A stretch of 64,000 bases of DNA from Toxorhynchites rutilus septentrionalis (Eukaryota; Arthropoda; Insecta; Diptera; Culicidae). Within the stretch, counting starts at the first letter, position 1, and every line of letters starts with the position of its first letter. Below the pieces are notes generated by a model. It saw only the letters and a program-made list of their open reading frames with translations, had not been told where the DNA came from and ran no database searches. Both the position numbers and the translations under genes were made by a program. The stretch is from the NCBI RefSeq assembly GCF_029784135.1, contig NC_073746.1:252592494-252656493 (forward strand). The letters are read 5' to 3'. This document shows, piece after piece, positions 21,463-33,223 of the stretch.

Positions 21463-24400
21463 TTACATCGATAGTTGCTTCTCCGTAACTTCGTCTTCAT
21501 CTTCATCATCAACAATTCCGGTAATGCCATTGATGACCACCTCAACCGCCACCTTATCGCTAGGAACCGAACTTTGTATCGAGGATAGGTCTCCTCCGTC
21601 AATAAACTGCGTCGATACGGTGCTAATGTTGTCATCAAACCCATTTCCTAGCACGATGCTTCCGTTCTGATGCAGACGGAAGATATCACAGGTACGGTCG
21701 AATGAAGTTAAGCTAACATCGTTGGTCGATGTAATCGATGTCCCGGTCAGCGATTGTTTCGTAATGCTGCCATCGTCACAATCTAGCAATTGGGAAAAAC
21801 AAAATTACACCCTGTTATTAAAGCCCAGGTATGATCTACCAATGAAACCGCTTATAAGTGCGCTTACCTGTTGCAAAGGATACCTTAACACGAACATGCC
21901 ACATGCGAACTCAAGAAATACGCAACTAATTAGGTTAAAAAAAGGTTCGAAAGACATGGACTTCGGAAATCGAAAAACGTGAAATTCGACAGTAAACATA
22001 GTAAAACATCAGTGCATGCATTGTTGTAAATTTGTATTGTGCTGAAAATGCAACATTCCAGGTTTGTTCAACGATTTGTACATAACAAAAATTCTAGCAA
22101 ATATAAATGCTTGATGATATACTTCAATCTAACTCAAAATTAATCCGTTAAAACAAAAGATCCAATAGTGAAACCGGTAAAGAAAACTGGGAATTCTATC
22201 TTGGAATGGCCGGGGTGTAAAAAGGTACGTATCCCTACAAGTTAATATCATTGGAGTCAGATTACCGTTGGGTGCCGAATCGCTTCTTTTCTTTATTGTT
22301 ACCTCACATTTCAAATCTCATTTTATCGTCAGTTACTTCTACTCGAGCACTTCACAGACAGATTTTGGGTACCGTCAGACAGGTACATTCCGAGCGAGGC
22401 TGCGGCGGGAATGGATTCTTGTAACATTCCGAAAAGGAAGGAACTGGTGGGTTCAACTTGACACAATCGCGTACAACCTTCTTGGGCTCGCATTTAGGTG
22501 GAAATTTCGCCTTGGTGCATCCAGGCGCCGAAGTACGAGGACAAAGTTCTTGCTTTATCTTGACGCATTCAGGAGCTTCCAGGCTTGGGGCTGGCTTAGA
22601 ACAAGCTGGTCTGGATGTCACGGGTCGTTTCTTCCGGCGGGGAACTTTCTGCTGGAGCGTATCATCGCATGAGAATTCTTTAGGCTTCGGAGGTTCTGGG
22701 CAGGCACGCCAGGTTTTCGGGCTAGCCATTTTTTCGCAATTTGATGGCGGATCTTCCGGTTGCACCTTCCTTGAGCGCTCTGCACAAGATTGCTGCTGAC
22801 ATTCTTTTCTCTGACTAAAATCCGTCAGTCCTTGGTCTACGGATTTCTTGCCGGAGGAAGAAAATGGACGATTTCTGGATAACTTTCCAGCCGATTCCAG
22901 TTGCTTCAGAACGGGGATTCCTTTTGCTGTTTCACTGAGAATTTTGAACATTTTAAATAAATGCACGCTATTAACCAAAAAGAGAACTAGTTCGAACAAG
23001 TGCACAGAAGGGTATGAAAATTTTCACCGTTTCCATGCTCGCCGTCGAAGTCAAAGAATACTAGATGTATCAGCTCTTTTCGGTTGCCATCGCTTTGAAT
23101 GAATAATCTGTCGGTTCCATGGCTCGAGCAAGAAGCACTCATGATCTTCAGTTTATCTCATAGAATATCATTATTTAAAGATAGCGTTCTACATACACTA
23201 AGCTTAGCATTAGTACCTAACTAACTAATATTTCAATTAAAACCAATCCAACACTCCGCTCAGGAGTATTTGCAATCTCTACTACAACCTAGTAATTTCT
23301 TCAATGATATTATCACAATTCTCATCGAACGCATCGATTATTACAAGTGAGTTGATGCTAGTCGCTAATGACGTGCTGGTGTCGAGCGTGGTGAAACTCT
23401 GTATCGTTCTAAGCGATGTCATGCTAACACCTAGTTAAACAGATATTGGCCAAAATACAGCAATGTGCCGCGGGGGTGTTAGAAGAATAGTTTTCGTCAC
23501 AATTGGTGTATTCGTGCGGGTGTGTATTTGGGTCGCGCAATGAAGATCAGCATTCCCCCAGAGGATGGAAACGAAAGAGAGAGAGAAAAAAAGAAACAAA
23601 AATGAAAACGTAAGTTTCGCTACAAATAACTGAAATGGAAAGATGATTTGATGATACCTTTAGCCAACGGAAACACTCTCCGAACACGTGGTGTTAAACG
23701 TACTGTTAGTACAAAAATCATCGTTAGGCATTCCATGCAAAGTTTGAGAGAGAAAATAGAAGAGATAGTACTTTTGCATCATGAATAATAAGTGTTTATA
23801 AGAAATGATATTTGAATAATGTGTTAGCAATTTCAGGGCGATGATTTTGGGATATTTGTTGTTGATTTGATAATCAAGTCCATTAACTTGATGTAAAGCG
23901 ATATGGCAAGCGAATGCGCGTCAAACGTATTATTGGTTATTACTGATAAAAGCTTTGGCTTAGATGAAATAAATAATAGAGATTGTTTCGACAGTATATC
24001 ATAGATCGGCATACGAATGAACCATCAGAAAATCTGGGTAAATATGCGGTAAACGTCTATTAAATATTGAAGAAAAACCTGTAACAACACTCCAATATAG
24101 AGCACATGATAACAAATCCTTCAATCGGTTGAGTACTGAAAACACTATCGACTGGTGTAAAGTTGAGGCTGCGAAACTAGGAAAAAACCGAGAGAATTAA
24201 AAATCTATATGTAAAGAGCAGCTTTGGGTACATCTGGACTCCTAATTATTGAAGTTATGATCGCTGTAGGTCCCCGGAAAAAAAGTAGCATCGAAGAAAT
24301 CAATGATTAAAATTTCCCGGATACCGAATGTTCAGAACGTCTAACGGCAGAGTACAGGAGAGTGAGTAAAGAAAAGAAGACGGAATTAAAGGACGAGAGA

Positions 24401-27400
24401 CTAGAGCCATCGTGAACACACAAAATGCTGAACAGTCTGCAAAGATAGTATTTTTCATCAAAATGGTCGAGAAGAGAGGGAGAAATGAGCGAGATGGTTC
24501 GACCATATATCAGATGTACACGTATGATTTTATGTATTCATAATATGTGATGAATGTTTTACTGTTGGCATTATGTTGAAGTTTGCAAAACATGTACTTG
24601 AAAGGCGTATCAAATCCGAAAAAAAAATCCCTGATATTCACTGATTTTCCAGTAATTTTTCAGAAAAATTCCAGATGTCGACTAGTAATTAAATTCTCTA
24701 ATAGTATTTTAACTGTAGTTCCTAAAATATTCAGTTAGCTTAATCAATGAAATTTAAGAACGTCTGTCGTTATTAGCCAATAAATGAATTGTTTGTAATT
24801 TTTAATTGAGTTAAACGACGACTTAGAATTATCGTAAAATATTCAAAAAATTGATTTACTAATACAGTTCAAAGTTATCTTGAATGAGTCTTAATTACTA
24901 GTACAGAATGAGATTTTCATTTCATGATCGATTTCATGAAACTGTGACGATTCTAACAAAATACTTTAACTTTCAATCTTCCGGCTCCCTTCTATTTTTT
25001 TCGTTCTACCTCCAGAGATTTAGCTTCTGCTTCCCGAAGCCGTTTCATGAAACTTGATTCATATGATGATAAAGAGATTTTCGAACTAGTTGAATTAACT
25101 AGCTAAACATTTTTATTGATGCTATACTTCCAAAGTGAAGTATAGCATCATAAACTAGTCGCATAGCACAACCGTTTCCTCCCAAATGTTTTCATAAAAA
25201 CATCCGCTATTAATGGAAAAGGTCTCTCAACGTTGGGGTTTCTACACGAGAGACAGAAGAACATTTGTGTTAAAAAGTTCCGTCAACCTGTCCTTTCCAA
25301 AAATGCTCCAGTCGTTCATTTTTCGGATCATAGTAAGCAAACTTATTCATGTTACTAGTAATATTGTTTCAGTGTTAAGTCTCCTGGAGCTTCCACTGAT
25401 ATGTCCAAAATCCATCAAATATCAAAATAGTCAATAGTCAAAAGCTCCTCGAATCGTTTTCCCTTCAATTTTTTATCGGAATCAATGATGGAAAGATCAA
25501 GAATACATCAATACTTCATGAGTTTAATAATCAATGCTTCGCATCTCAGACGAAATTTCAAGATTTGTCTGTCGTAAAATTTTGGCGAATTTTTTTGAAT
25601 CCATCAGTCATTTGATGGACCGTATAAAATGTGCAATCCGGTCGGTACAGAAAAGTTGCTATGCCTGATAATATAAATACATCATGTATTTGTCTGCCCG
25701 TGTCGGTACGTGCCGTTTACGCTACGTGCTGGATAATATAAAACGACCTTAAGGGTACAAATCGGCAACTCGTCATAATGGTAAGCAATGCGTCTCACGA
25801 GCGGCCGACAAACAGAACAACATCATCGAGGATCCTAATTGCGATGTCTGGTGCACGATCAGAATACTGAAAAGCCGTGATGTTATTTACTCTTGTGCCT
25901 ATAAGGGAAATGTTGTCGTGATTATGGATAAGAAAGATTACGATTCACGCGTCCTTGACATGATCGATGCTGGTCCATAAGAAGAATGTAAATTTAAAAA
26001 TGAAAAACAAAAAGATCCCCTCATTGGCATGATTGAGGAAGCATACTCTGTCAGATACACAATGTTGCACGGCTGATGGGTGAGGACAAGCTCGATAGAA
26101 AGTTTCATGTTCCCAACCCGATGGTGGCGTTACTGTACTGTCTACTGAAGATCCACAAAAACCCTTTGGGAATGCGGCCCATCTCTTCTAACATAAGAAC
26201 GCTCACTGAAAAACTGGCCGGTTGGTTAGTAGAGAAGATGAAGAAATTTCCAGTGACACACGGGAAAAGCGTTGAAATTCTGTGGATTTTGTCAAACAGC
26301 TCGAAGGATTTCAGGTAAGACGCGGGGAAATTTTAGTATCGTTCGACGTTGCAGCTCTTCTCCCTAACATACCCGTCGTAGAAGCTTTAAGTGCGATGGA
26401 CATACAACATTCACGTCACGTTCACGTTCCGTCCCATCACGTTGCGTCAAATTTTCTTCCAAGCAGTTCTTATACAAACATTCACATACCCCGGCAATGG
26501 CAACTTTGACTTGCCGCTGCTGGTATATGTGAATGCTTCAATAGGAATGTCATGGTAGAATAATTGACGCAACGTGACGTGACGGAACGTGAACGTGACG
26601 TGGATGTTGTATGTGAATCGCGCTTTAAAAAGCGTACGTCGACATTTGGAACGAAGCCGTGAACCACACTATCACATCAAGGCTTTCCTTCTTGTTGCCG
26701 AAGTGTGTATGAAGCGGATTTTTTTCGGGGAAAATTTACAAGCAAATGTTTGGTTGAAGCATGATTAGTAAACTTTCACCTCTGCTGGCGAATGTCTACA
26801 TGAGCGACTTTAAAGTTGAAATTGAAAACGAAAATTTTCTCCCTCGAAACGATACGTGGACGACATTATCGCATCGGTGAAAGAATGGCAAAACGGCAAA
26901 ACGGTCGACATGCTGCAAAACGGTCGACATGCTGAATTCTCGCCTCAATTCGATCACATTCACTTGTAAAAAGAAGGAGGATGGAAAATTGCCTTTCCTG
27001 TTCCTGAAGATTTCCAGGAAAGAAGACCCTGAAATTTGGAATCTACCGCAAACCAACTTTCGCTGACCGTTTTATAACGAGCACAACCATTTTTATGTGC
27101 AAAAACAAGCGGCCTTCCATTCAATGGCACATCGTCTATACCAGTGGTGGCCAACCTACGGCCCGCAGCCTGATTTAAAAAAAATCATATGAGCGAAATT
27201 AAGTGAGTTGAAAATTCTTCCATACTATTGAATAAAAATAACTTTGTGAGTAATTCTTGTTATGCGTGTGTATCCATATTTTTACTGTTTTTCCGTGCTA
27301 ATTTAACCTTCTGACAATTGTTCTCGTTAGTACTCAAAGGACTTTTTCACGTTTTGGTTCGGTTCTGCTCACACTCGCATAACTTCGTACAAGTAACGCC

Positions 27401-30400
27401 AGTAACACAAGGTCTTTACGTTGTCGGTTACTCGGTTGCGAGTAAAAGTAATATTATATTATCAGGCACGTAACGTAACCGGCACGGCACGTTTCATGCA
27501 AGACAAATATTATTGCGTGTGTTTCAAATGTGTATGCGTATATATAGCGGAACGGCTCCGGACATACACAGCACGTTTCAGACAAATGCATGAAGGAATT
27601 CTCGAAAAGAATATTTTGCCGGTGCCGGGCACGAACTACACGGGCGAGTAGCACCATACATACAAATCAAACATCGAAGTTCGTGGTATGGGTGCGTTCG
27701 TCGCTCTTCGGTACGACATCGGTTCAATCACCAGTAGCATTTCTCCGCTCCGTCTGCGCTACCGGTCCGTACAGAGAAGTTGCTATGCCTGATGATATGA
27801 ATACATCGTGTATTTGTCTGCCGGTGTCGGTACGTGCCGTTTACACTACGTGCTGGATAATATAAAACGGCCTTAAACGTCAAACGATCCGAAGAATTAC
27901 GAACGTACCTATATCATGAAATTTGACATTTGATTTGTATGTATGGGGTAAACGGGTGAGTAGCCAAAAAACTATGAAGTGGCTCGGTTGCGAGTAGCCC
28001 CACACCGAGTAACTGACAACGTATAAACCCGGCTTAACTGCTGGAAACTTTTTCAAGAGTCTTATGAGAGAGAACGGGATGTATGTGCGCATGAGTTCAT
28101 AAGAGAGAGAGAGAGAGAGCGTGACAAATTTTGTGATTAAGAGCAGCGTGACAAATTTGAAAACCATTATATCTTGGATTTCTTCTCCAGATTTGTTCCA
28201 AAAGCGCGATTTCCAGTACTAATAAAACATGTTTATTTTATTACTTCTTTGTTTCAATCCACAAATATTTGTTAGCAATTGTTTCAGTTATGGAAGAAAG
28301 TAAATCAAAATCAAGGAACAAAATCACTGACAGTCATTTGGAAAACACGCTTTGCATCGCTGTCTCTCACATTCAAGCTGATTTAGATAAAATGGCTCAA
28401 GAAAAGTAGTTCGAATGACACCGAAACGTTGTTGAAGTATGTTTGTATGAAAGGATTTTCTATATTGAAATAAACAAAAAATATAGTATTTTGCTGATTG
28501 AAAGAACGTCCAATTTTATCGTGATTCCCTATTCATATTTTCAAGTATAGCCATAATTCTGTCGGTGAACTCGCAACTGTTCTCAGCAAAGAAACTTGGA
28601 GCGAAAAAAAGTGGTAACACTGCAGTCGTGTAGCTCGATGTTCCCCTTCACTCTCACCAAGTTTCGTGGTCCCATCAGTACTTGGTTGATTTCCTAACAA
28701 CGATAAAGTTCGGTCTGTACGAGAAGCGTGTGGCAATTGTCACGGTATTTAAGTGCCTACCAGACTTCATCTCCACAAATGATTGACCATTTGCCAATCC
28801 ATCGGATTATTCACTTTGGGCCAAGTTGGAGCAGCATGCCTGTGGAAGTTCTCATTAGAGTTACCAATCGTTAAAGACTTTTCGTATTCGACTCTGCGTG
28901 AAGAAGAGATGGTCGAATAATTTTGCCAAAAATGTTAATTGTGGATACTTTTATACCTTCAATAAAAGTTTTGGGTTTTTATTTCATTTTGTTCCCGAGT
29001 TTTGAATTTTACAAGCATAGAACTGAATGTTTTTTTGAAATAAAAAGTGAGTCAAAAAAAGTACCAGTTAAATACGTATACACTGCGTTTCAAAACTATA
29101 GAACCACTCATTTTTTCTGAGTTTCCAGAGATATGTAAGAAGTCGGATGAATTGAAGTATATAGTGTAGGACATAACAACTATCTTCATTTAAAATACTG
29201 GCCATTTGAAATTTATTGTTGTGTTCAGGCGCGGAACATTTAAAAAACAAAAATTCCAGTGTTTCATAACTATAGAATCAGATGGAATAACTCTCACTCC
29301 TTTACAAAATTAACGTCAACTTCACACGAATTACAATAAGTTTCTAATTCGTAGGTCATCTTTAGTTCTCCATTAGTTCAAATAACCCGTTCGGGCTGAC
29401 TTTGACCAAGCTGTGTCATGTTGTATTGTGTATCTTGTTCTACGCAGAGGATACTGCTCTTTTAAGTTCTTCAAATCACTCATACTGCTTGTAAGCTGCA
29501 TCTATTATTCGTACGATTACTCCTCATAAGTTCTTTATTGAGTTTTGATCTGGTAAATAAACTGACCAGTCCAGAAACTGAAGCCTATATTCATTGAACC
29601 ATGCCATAACTTTCCGGATGTTACGAATTGATGCCAAATTACCCAATTATCACGGTGTTTTTGATCCAAAAACAGAATTAAACGATTCTGAAGTACTTCA
29701 TTGCACTTCTACTGTGCACTGGTGTTGATGAAAAGCTATCTGAACCAGGCCGTTTTGAAAATATTTTCCTCAAACCATCAAACTGCCGCCTGCAATGTTA
29801 CGAGTTGAATAATTACAAGACACGTTCCGTAAGTCCTTCCAGTATGAAGAAATTCTATTCAAGTTGTATTTATTTTTATCCGAGAAGTTTTCCTGATATA
29901 GTGAAACCCATGGGATTAACTTCTACATTAGTTTTAGGAGCAGCAGCTTTGGAGATGATTATGGTTTGGGGAGAATTTTCTCAAAAAGGCCTGGTTTAGG
30001 TAGCTTACCATCAACACGAATGAACAGTCAGAAGTGCGAAGAAGTACTTAAGAATCATTTACTTCTGTTTTTATATCAAAAACAATGTGATAATTGGGTA
30101 ATTTGGCATCAATTCATAAAATCCGGAAAGTCATGGCATGGTTCAATGAATAGAGGCTTCAGATTCTGAACTGGTCAGTTTATTTACCAGATCAAAACTC
30201 AATGAAGAACTTATCAGGAGTGACCGTGCGAATAGTAGATGCAGCTTTCAAGCAGTATGAGTGATTTGAAGAGCTTAAACGAGCAGTATCCTTTGCGTAG
30301 AACAAGATACACAATACAACAAGGCACAGCTTGGTCAAAATCACCCTGAACAGGTTATTTCAACTAATGGAGAACTAAAGATGACCTACGAATTAGAAAC

Positions 30401-33223
30401 TTATTGTAATTCATGTGAAATTGACGTTAATTTTGTAAAAGGGTTAGAGTTCTTCTATCTGGTTCTATAGTTATGAAACACTGTAATTTTTGTTTTTTGA
30501 ATGTTTTGCCCTTGAACACAACAATAAAGTTCAAATGGCCAGTTTTTTATATGAAGATAGTTATTATATCCTACACTAAATACATCAATTCAACCGACTT
30601 CTTATATATCTCTGGAAACTCAGAAAAAATGAGTTGTTCTATAGTTATGAAACGCAGTGTATTTTACATTTCATTATGAAAAGTTGTGAGAAAATAATCA
30701 TCGCGGCCCGCGGCTATAATGAAAATTCCAATGCGGCCCGCACCATGTCTATACCTGGCCACCACTCGATTCATCGAAAACATAAACGCAAACAAACACA
30801 CAAGACATCACAACGCTACAACTTTACTCTACCATTTTACCCCAAAATAACAAGTCCGATTAAAACACACTTAAAAGACAAGCACTACACATAGTGTGTA
30901 AAAGCGTGTAAATTCCTCCCGATGAGCAATCCGGGGTTTATGAAATATCGTACCGAGATTTCCCTGCAGCAGAGATGCCAACCTTCCTGATTTTTTAGTA
31001 TTTCCCAGACTTTTTGGCACGTTCCCTGATATCCTGACAAACACTCAATTTTGCCTGATTTTTCAGAAATGATCCTGATTTTTGTACTTTTTACTTTATC
31101 GGAATGAAACAAGGATCCCTGGTAAAGTTTTCCTGGTTTAAAATGAGAACTGTCAGAACAGAGTGTAAATCCCGAATTATTTCCACTACATAAAAATTAT
31201 CTAAGTTACTGTTCGATTTTTCGAACGTTTGGCATAAAATGGTATAAAGTTCAGCGAACTTTATAAGTCATTCAAACGGTCTTCATAATAACATTGGTTC
31301 GAAACCGGAAGACCTTACCCTATTACGAAAAATCTCTACAAGTTATGATATTCAAAAATTAGAAACAAATGAATGATGAACAAAAACTGCATGATTAATA
31401 GAACAAGCATTGGCCAATATTTTCTACTTCCGAATAATATTACTGAATAGAGAAAAAAGCATAGAAACATTAAAGGCAGATTGCGAAAGAATTAGAATGC
31501 ACGCCATTACCAACCATTATTACATCAAATGACTTGCAAAATGTCTAAACAATGTTGAAAAGCTCAATCTGAACAGAACTTCAGAGTTAACAATGGGACA
31601 TAGCAGAAAGACAGGACATATGTGTATTTGGAAAAAAACACGCATGCTGCTAAAATTAACGCAAAGCTAAAAATGGCTTTCTAAATAATTACCTCTAGTC
31701 GAAGAAAGCGATTGGAAAGATGTTAGTGACGTACCTGTATGCAGGTTGCTAATCGTATCCTCGGTGATATCGTCACAATCCCGTTCAGTTTGATCCTCCT
31801 CGTCATTCCGTTCATGCGCACCAACCTCGTCGCCGTCGTCGTCATCGTTCTTGGATTCGCTTCTGAACAGAACGGTTTTGTTCAGTTCGGTCTCTTTCTC
31901 TGTGAATTTTTCGTTGCGATGACCGATCTACAATGCAGATGAACATTTTATTGACCCATGAGCTCCACCAAAAAGAAAAATCTACCTTTGTATCTAAGCT
32001 TGGCTCGATGAATTGCCCAAAAGGAAACTTGGGAAATTCGTTTGTGGGTGGAGGTGGCAGCTTATCCAGATTTAACTTTTTCAGTTCATACATTGCTACT
32101 TGAAGGGTCTTTATCACAGTATCGTCATCATATCCAAAGTTTTTGTACATTGTTGTCTGTAAGAATTCGGTTATTTGATCCATATCCTTCATGCGCAGCA
32201 GTTTCACTTTGTGAATTTTGAGGATGGTGTAAGCCATCGCCGTTAGAACGCGCTCGCCAAACATCATATAGATGTCCCACACTCGTAAACAAAGATTGAA
32301 TGGTATCTGAATGAAAGAAATCATCGTTTTATAACCAAGCCTCATCGTACCCACGCAAGGATCATACTAACCCTCTCAATGAAGATAACAAAAAACCACT
32401 TGAGCGAGTACAACACAGAATCCACCCCGTGTTTGTCTAAATGCTTCTTAACTTTTGGCATACACTTTGTGAGAATTTTGTCGTGATGCTGCAGAAAACG
32501 CATCAACTTGGGAAACCCTTCCACATACAACCCATGCATGGAGTATCGCTCGCTAGAGAGGAGTGCATTCAACGCCCAAAATGTATCCTCCTCGTCGAAG
32601 TACATCAGAAGTACTCCGGCCACGGTTGACATACCCTGGCAGTAACCTACCTCCATATTGTACATACTGTAAGCAGCAAGAACTCTAAAGAGACTCTGCT
32701 GTTTGACGCTGTACCGCTCGCGATAGTTGATATGGTTACGGAACTGACGATTCACATCGAAGTCAATCTGACGAATATCTGGACTGTATTGACGAGCGAA
32801 CTTGAGCATCTTATCGTAAACCCCAACATTCTCCTCCAAGGTTTGTTCAATATTCAGCAGCTTCTTCCAAATGGCAGCCCTCATTCTATCTGGGATACCC
32901 TTCATCACTCGTCGCTGCAATCGTTCCTTCGTTTCAGCACTGTTCCACTTTTTCATCATTTTCAGCCATTTTTTAGAACGATCGAACTCAATCTGTTTTC
33001 GCCGGGCCACCTCCAGATCGTCTCTTTCAGGCTGCTCCTTCTCCGGGTGCAGAAACCCATAACGATCCGCTTGGGTGTAAACTTCAAAAGCTGGATCATC
33101 CCACGAATCGATATCCACATTTTTTCTCCCCCGCTCATAGCGGACGAATATTGCCTCGCGTTCTGCATTGGCACGCTCCAACAAGATCCTCTTATTCGCG
33201 GCCTCCTCCTCGTCCATCATCGC
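21463..33223 (-). CDS. RN-tre: RN-tre / USP6NL-like TBC-domain Rab GAP, four exons
   Basis: Minus-strand exons 33223-32372, 32306-31986, 31927-31735 and 21782-21463 have GT-AG boundaries and compatible phases (0, 0, 1) and total 1686 nt, or 561 residues. Exon 1 carries the RN-tre start (AEREAIFVRYERGR, PAFEVYTQADRYGFLH), then the TBC domain from about residue 108. Both catalytic fingers are present: IDFDVNR with Arg about 159, and YCQGM with Gln about 196. Exon 2 has LRVWDIYMMFGERVLTAMAY, the end of the TBC fold. Exons 3-4 are acidic and Ser/Thr rich, as in RN-tre tails. Family members activate GTP hydrolysis on Rab5, Rab41 or Rab43 in endocytosis and Golgi trafficking. The start is the first ATG in GGCGATGATGG. 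A leading GTG reading is not needed, and an upstream noncoding exon is possible. The assignment of the last exon rests on phase and composition across a 9.95 kb intron. Confidence 0.85.
22292..22297 (-). terminator. Poly(A) signal for the nested Cys/Pro-rich gene
   Basis: AATAAA on the minus strand 55 bp past the stop at 22352, consistent with an independent short transcript. Confidence 0.5.
22352..22951 (-). CDS. Cysteine/proline-rich small protein, nested in the RN-tre-like intron
   Basis: Single-exon frame of 199 residues from ATG 22951. The first 40 residues (MFKILSETAKGIPVLKQLES...) are basic, hydroxylated and nearly acid-free in the middle, compatible with a mitochondrial leader. The rest is rich in Cys, Pro and Lys: PKTWRACPEPPKPKEFSCDD, PRRKKRPVTSRPACSKPAPS, SECYKNPFPPQPRSECTC. 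The style resembles short dipteran proteins expressed in testis (DUF1431-like), but I did not confirm membership, so function is unassigned. An in-frame ATG 54 nt upstream would add a hydrophobic 18-residue stretch; the inner start fits better. It has markedly higher G+C than the surrounding intron, and AATAAA lies 55 bp past the stop. Confidence 0.65.
   Translation of the reverse strand: MFKILSETAKGIPVLKQLESAGKLSRNRPFSSSGKKSVDQGLTDFSQRKECQQQSCAERSRKVQPEDPPSNCEKMASPKTWRACPEPPKPKEFSCDDTLQQKVPRRKKRPVTSRPACSKPAPSLEAPECVKIKQELCPRTSAPGCTKAKFPPKCEPKKVVRDCVKLNPPVPSFSECYKNPFPPQPRSECTCLTVPKICL
23282..23430 (-). CDS. Candidate alternative terminal exon of the RN-tre-like gene
   Basis: On the minus strand an acceptor (TGTTTAACTAG) ends at 23431. 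It is followed by 149 nt that, in the phase left by exon 3 (one base carried over), read GVSMTSLRTIQSFTTLDTST...NIIEEITRL then stop. The length (2 + 49 codons) fits exactly. The composition (Ser/Thr rich, acidic end) resembles the 21782-21463 exon. Splicing from the donor at 31734 would give an alternative C-terminus. This is inference from open frame and splice phase only. Confidence 0.35.
23431..25636. other. Intronic stretch, nothing assigned
   Basis: Part of the long RN-tre-like intron. AT-rich, with a purine-rich run near 23575 (GA repeats). No coding or RNA feature supported. Confidence 0.35.
25637..25755. repeat. Fragment of the ACGTTGTC-GTTACTCGG MITE
   Basis: GTTGCTATGCCTGATAATAT through GTGCTGGATAATATAAAACG matches 27765-27876 inside the fuller copy at 27409-28035 with few differences. 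No ends are preserved here. Confidence 0.65.
26400..26614. mobile_element. Palindromic MITE inside the PLE
   Basis: About 65 bp inverted arms: ACATACAACATTCACGTCAC... at 26400 versus ...GTGACGTGGATGTTGTATGT ending at 26614, with CGTTCACGTTCCGTC and ACGTTGCGTCAA shared. An inner palindrome (ATTCACATACCC / GGTATATGTGAAT) makes most of the element self-complementary. It interrupts the PLE frame right after IPVVEALSAM. Confidence 0.8.
27409..28035. mobile_element. MITE with ACGTTGTC-GTTACTCGG termini
   Basis: Left TTTACGTTGTCGGTTACTCG and inverted right TATACGTTGTCAGTTACTCG. The interior carries the GTTGCTATGCCTGAT...GGATAATATAAAACG block shared with 25637-25755, and the ACGTTCGTAATTCTTCGGATC block shared (inverted) with 40600-40680. 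Open frames over it are not supported as genes. Confidence 0.6.
29081..30659. mobile_element. Head-to-head Tc1-like dimer (long foldback)
   Basis: The ends CACTGCGTTTCAAAACTATA (29081) and its inverted counterpart (to 30659) are flanked by TA on both sides. The inverted arms extend about 690 bp at high identity. Each arm carries the C-terminal half of a Tc1 transposase reading outward. The right arm reads GEFSQKGL, MNSQKCEEVLKNHLLLFLYQ, ILNWSVYLPDQNS (relic of W..YSPDLNP) and FEELKRAVS; the left arm is the mirror image. No N-terminal half is present. A frame around 29966-30169 is part of this relic. Confidence 0.75.
30886..31734. other. Intronic stretch, nothing assigned
   Basis: Between the PLE relic and exon 3 of the RN-tre-like gene. 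31185-31225 (AGTTACTGTTCGATTTTTCGAAC) resembles 20998-21020, a minor dispersed repeat. No coding feature. Confidence 0.35.

Larger units (their letters stand above)
27142..30766 (+). mobile_element. hAT element (ZBED/GTF2IRD2-type relic) inside the PLE
   Basis: The left end CAGTGGTGGCCAACC followed by TACGGCCCGC, and an inverted right side GCGGCCCGCACCAT...TGGCCACCACT (30733-30766), are typical hAT termini. GTCTATAC stands immediately left of the element (27134-27141) and again at 30747-30754, so the right limit is either 30746 (8 bp duplication) or 30766 (better terminus match). A transposase C-terminal relic at 28291-28409 reads SKSRNKITDSHLENTLCIAV then IQADLDKMAQEK, like the end of GTF2IRD2/ZBED hAT proteins. 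Later insertions lie at 27409-28035 and 29081-30659. Confidence 0.65.
25790..30885 (+). pseudogene. Penelope-like element (PLE) reverse transcriptase, interrupted relic
   Basis: Plus-strand blocks in order: KGNVVVIMDKKDYDSRVLDM (25905), YCLLKIHKNPLGMRPISSNI (26140), ILVSFDVAALLPNIPVVEAL (26335), ITFTCKKKEDGKLPFLFLKI (26950), FYNEHNHFYVQKQAAFHSMA followed by HRLY (to 27140) and, beyond a hAT insertion, HRKHKRKQ...LPFYPKITSPIKTHLK (30770-30870). These match the PLE RT order, with KIHK and SFDV..LF.NIP as signatures. The catalytic YADD region is degraded. A MITE (26400-26614) and a hAT element (27142 onward) split it. About 40 residues are missing across the hAT junction. No GIY-YIG domain was seen. 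Confidence 0.8.

Noticed and set aside
22268..22799. Plus-strand frames of 113-134 codons
   Set aside because: Antisense of the nested Cys/Pro-rich gene. The minus strand has the better start, composition and poly(A) signal.
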